A stretch of 64,000 nucleotides of DNA from Polytrichum commune (Eukaryota > Streptophyta > Polytrichopsida > Polytrichales > Polytrichaceae): assembly GCA_950295325.1 (NCBI GenBank), contig OX485806.1:22196001-22260000 (forward strand). The letters run 5' to 3'. The notes under the pieces were generated by a model that was not told the origin of the DNA, searched no databases, and worked only from the letters and a program-made list of their open reading frames with translations. Below, in pieces: positions 60,930 to 64,000 of the stretch. Position numbers and translations under genes: made by a program. Each line of letters opens with the position of its first letter. The first letter of the stretch is position 1.

Positions 60930-63374
60930 GATGTGATTTGGCATTACACAGGCTGGGATACAAACCATAACTTTCGATGAAAGGTGGATTTTGAGCACGG
61001 TCCATTTTGGATAGATACAAATTCCATATTCATAGCATGGAAACCCTGAAAAAATCATAGTGGATCAGTGTCCATCCCTCAAAAGTACATAACTTTTGCA
61101 AAAGACAACCTTGCTTGGATCGCACAAGAAGCATGCCATGTTGAATGAGAAGTTGGTAGGATTGTGTTATCATAATAATTATAGTTTCATATGTAACTAT
61201 AGTAGACACATATTAGTCATATGTTTGCTCCTCAAAATAGGGGTAGAGTGTGGGTTGAACTTAGGAACGCTCCAACTCCATCGGGGTTGGATGAATATCC
61301 ATATACAATATTTCATAACAAATGTGAACTTTATTTTATTATTTTGTTTGGGACTACATTGTTGGGATGAATAAATATGCATATTTTGCACAACACTTCG
61401 TAGGTCATAGTATCTATATTTTATTTAATATGCTAATAGTAGCCAACATTGTATATGATTTCTTTTGTGAATTTTGTTTCAAGTGCTCTACCCTTGTGGT
61501 TCTATTGGTGAAGTTGGTTTCAAGTGCTCTACCCAATGTGCTTATGTCGGCTAACCACTGATTTTGGGATACTAAATTGATAATATATTTGAGATTGTTG
61601 ACAATATAGTTTCGGGCGAATTCATGTTGTTGTGGTTCATATATTTATTTGAGACAAGAAAAAGTCTCAAATTAGCAAATATAATGTTAATTGGCGAACT
61701 CTTCCAATCAACTAGGATAGGGAAAACATTGGCAACGCTCCCGATGGTTTTTCATATAAAATTTCATGTTGAGCTTCACGGAGACATTTGGGATTACCTT
61801 TTCCTATAAGTTGCATAAGTCTTATAGCTTACTGATACTTGGTAATCATTGAATCATTTGAATATTAAGGTATAAATATTCTTGTTTATTTTTTAAGGAG
61901 TGATGTTATGGTCGGTTCTAAAATGCAACAATGCATTTTGTCCAATCATTCATCCGGAGTGCTTCCGATATTTATTATTCATATGTAGACCTTTATTCCA
62001 TGGCATGTTATTGCCCATATCAACTCTTATGTCTTAACCCCTAGAGTCTTATGTTTACAAACTTTTGTCTTGAACTCTCTTGAAGTATATCATACAATCT
62101 GATGTCTTGATTTTTTTTGACTTCATGTGTTTACCTCCGTTGATATATGTCTAAATTTTTGTCTAAACTCTTATAGCTTGTGTCTTAAAGGTCACATCAA
62201 GGGAAGTAGTTATTATTCTTGTAACTAATCTTGTATTTTTATTTATTTGAATTTTCATTGGGTATGATACTTGAATATCTCCAAGTGTGGCTCTGAAGGT
62301 GATATTAGTGGATTTTCAGATATTGACCTTTAGAGCCACTCCGGGAGATCTCCCCATGATGCCGTGAAATATGCTCCCCTATACCCTTCCAAATGTCTTT
62401 TAAGTGTGAACTGCGAGGTCTCCCCATTCTATTAATTAGTACATTCAAAATATTATGTACTAACACGGGGAGATCTCCCGGTTTGCATTTTAGAAGGACA
62501 TTGTCTCCGCATTGTACTATATAATTATTGTTAATCCTCTTTGAAAATGAGTTTAAATGGTGCATTAAAGGTACTTTTTGCTATTTTAGACCCTAAAATT
62601 TATTAATTTATTAATAATTTAGCCGAGTGTTTACTCAAAAGTCTACTTTTAGTTACATACATGTTTTGGGCTTTTACCACCATTAAGTTGGCCACAACAC
62701 AATTATCATTCCTTGCAAATCATGGTCACCACTAATCTTAAAGTGAACTATATCTTCAAAAATCTTTGGACCAAATTTGCTTTAGATAATCACTTGAGGC
62801 AATGGCCATCGGGTGGACTAGCTTGCGGCCACCTACCAGTAGTTCGTGTCTATTCAATGGCACTCATGATTCATTGAATACGTAATGATATAATTCAATA
62901 ACATCATTCACCACATTGAGACAAGTGAAGAAGTTTACTCTAGTGCCAAGAAGTTAAAAGCCAGAAGGTGTGACACAATTGAGTCACCGCTTACTTCAGC
63001 TCGAGTTTTGGTCGGTAGTTGGTTGTTTGAATACAAAACTTTCCATGTTTGGTAAGTTTTCGGTGCTTGCTTTGGAGTAGTGTGGAAGTTTAAACAAAGA
63101 ACATTCCATATTAGTTCCTTGGGTGCAAACTCAATTTAGCACCTCTTGGCATGCTAAAATGTGGTAGAAATTAGCTCAATGTAGAGAGGCCAAACACCTA
63201 AACAGAAGATCAATGTCCTGGTTCAAGCAGCTGAACTCTAGAGGTCGATTGCCAAGCTATCAGTGCAAAGTTATCTGGAGTCTACCATACTAACATTGAA
63301 TTATGCCGCCGATATTTTAGTAAGTGAAAGTTACAAGTACTTGCTGGTTTGGATGACATGGAGGGCATGTTTCC
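60930..63374. other. Intergenic, AT-rich, with foldbacks
   Basis: No gene recognised. A hairpin lies at 62287-62339 (GTGGCTCTGAAGGTGATATT against its near-complement), and the palindrome GGGAGATCTCCC occurs at about 62342-62356 and again, inverted in context, at about 62465-62481. Confidence 0.5.
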
Positions 63375-63798
63375 TTGGGAGATATAACATGTTCCGAAAC
63401 CGCAAAAGTTCCAACTTGGGTTAGCAAGTTGACAAGAGTAGTAGAGCAAAAGCTCATTGATCTTGCACTGCCATGGTCGGCGCTCATGTAGTAAATAAGG
63501 CTTCCGTGTTATAAGTCTGAACTCTACATTGGTTGCATTTGATAACTTGCCTGTGTATATTTGTAAGTGTTGCCAAGCTAGCCGAGGTCATAATCTAATT
63601 AACTTTACAATGTATAATTTCTACATTTGGTGACTAAATGCTCGCTGGCACATACCTGTCCTACATAGTGATCTCTTATGACTCTCGAAGAGCGGCTAAT
63701 GTCGTGGAGTAATGAGTAATTGAAGCTCCCCTGCATGGGTGGGAGGGAGAAGATTCTCAAAGAATTGAAGCTGTTGAGGAAGAAGGTTGAATCTTCCA

Positions 63799-63975
63799 TT
63801 AGCGCATGCTCACATTGACTTTCAGTCCATGTGCTAAGCTTAAGATTGCCATCATGCGGTACTTCACAGGATGGCCTTGCACAACTTGGAATCTGAAGAA
63901 GCGACACAAGATTGCGGTGGCCATCTTCATTTGCAAGTAGGCCGAGTCCTTGCCAAGGCATATCCGTGGCCCCGC
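63799..63975 (-). CDS. Last exon of a second CYP704B-type P450 (partial)
   Basis: Same length (59 codons), same acceptor context and nearly the same protein as the last exon of the 33288-36259 gene, including the heme-loop end AGPRICLGKDSAYLQMKM. The visible residue changes are Val to Ala after QMKM and Arg to Met near the C-terminus. The intron sequence to its right, up to the window edge, matches the other copy. The remaining exons lie beyond the right edge, so completeness is unknown. Downstream homology with the first gene extends left to about 63375. Confidence 0.88.
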   Translation of the reverse strand, partial: AGPRICLGKDSAYLQMKMATAILCRFFRFQVVQGHPVKYRMMAILSLAHGLKVNVSMR

Positions 63976-64000
63976 CTGCAACCACAAACCGTCTACCACT

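Overview
The window is nuclear DNA of a land plant. The four complete protein-coding genes are all split by short GT-AG introns, and two of the families found here (Alfin1-like PHD reader, CYP704B cytochrome P450) are land-plant families. Compact genes embedded in decayed retroelements, together with a CYP704B gene, suggest a non-seed plant such as a moss or lycophyte, but that is inference and the species is not identifiable from this sequence alone.

Layout, left to right. (1) 32-4934, minus: a RECQL4-like DNA helicase, cut by the left edge in its helicase C-terminal half. (2) 4935-9403: a gene-poor divergent spacer with a tRNA-derived SINE flanked by an 11-bp target duplication, a foldback and microsatellites. 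(3) 9404-11025, plus: plastid-type methionine sulfoxide reductase A, whose first intron carries a tandem duplication of the end of exon 1. (4) 12770-15145, minus: Alfin1-like PHD-finger histone reader. (5) 15146-23406: 8 kb of repeats, including a 582-bp Harbinger-type MITE whose empty site is visible in two neighbouring repeat copies. (6) 23407-31916, plus: a 15-exon multi-PHD and Tudor-like chromatin protein. (7) 33288-36259, minus: CYP704B-type fatty-acid omega-hydroxylase. (8) 38902-45129: a dead Ty3/gypsy element, followed by two diverged direct LTR-like units (45186-48763), unrecognised decayed coding fragments, a 178-bp tandem repeat, a 77-bp satellite (57133-57925) and a broken DUF7869-type transposase-like gene (58094-60888). 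(9) 63375-64000: the 3' end of a second CYP704B copy, also minus, entering from the right edge.

The genes are independent single-copy-style plant genes, not an operon. Three concern genome or chromatin maintenance (RECQ helicase, Alfin-like reader, PHD/Tudor protein), one repairs oxidised protein, and the P450 is probably in the sporopollenin or cutin fatty-acid pathway. I reconstructed exon structures by hand; every splice phase closes into an open frame. I see no convincing new defence or regulatory system. The most notable items are the intragenic duplication in MsrA with a destroyed splice donor, the two internal repeat families in the helicase N-terminus, the SINE and MITE with diagnostic target duplications, and the CYP704B duplication split by about 30 kb of transposon debris.
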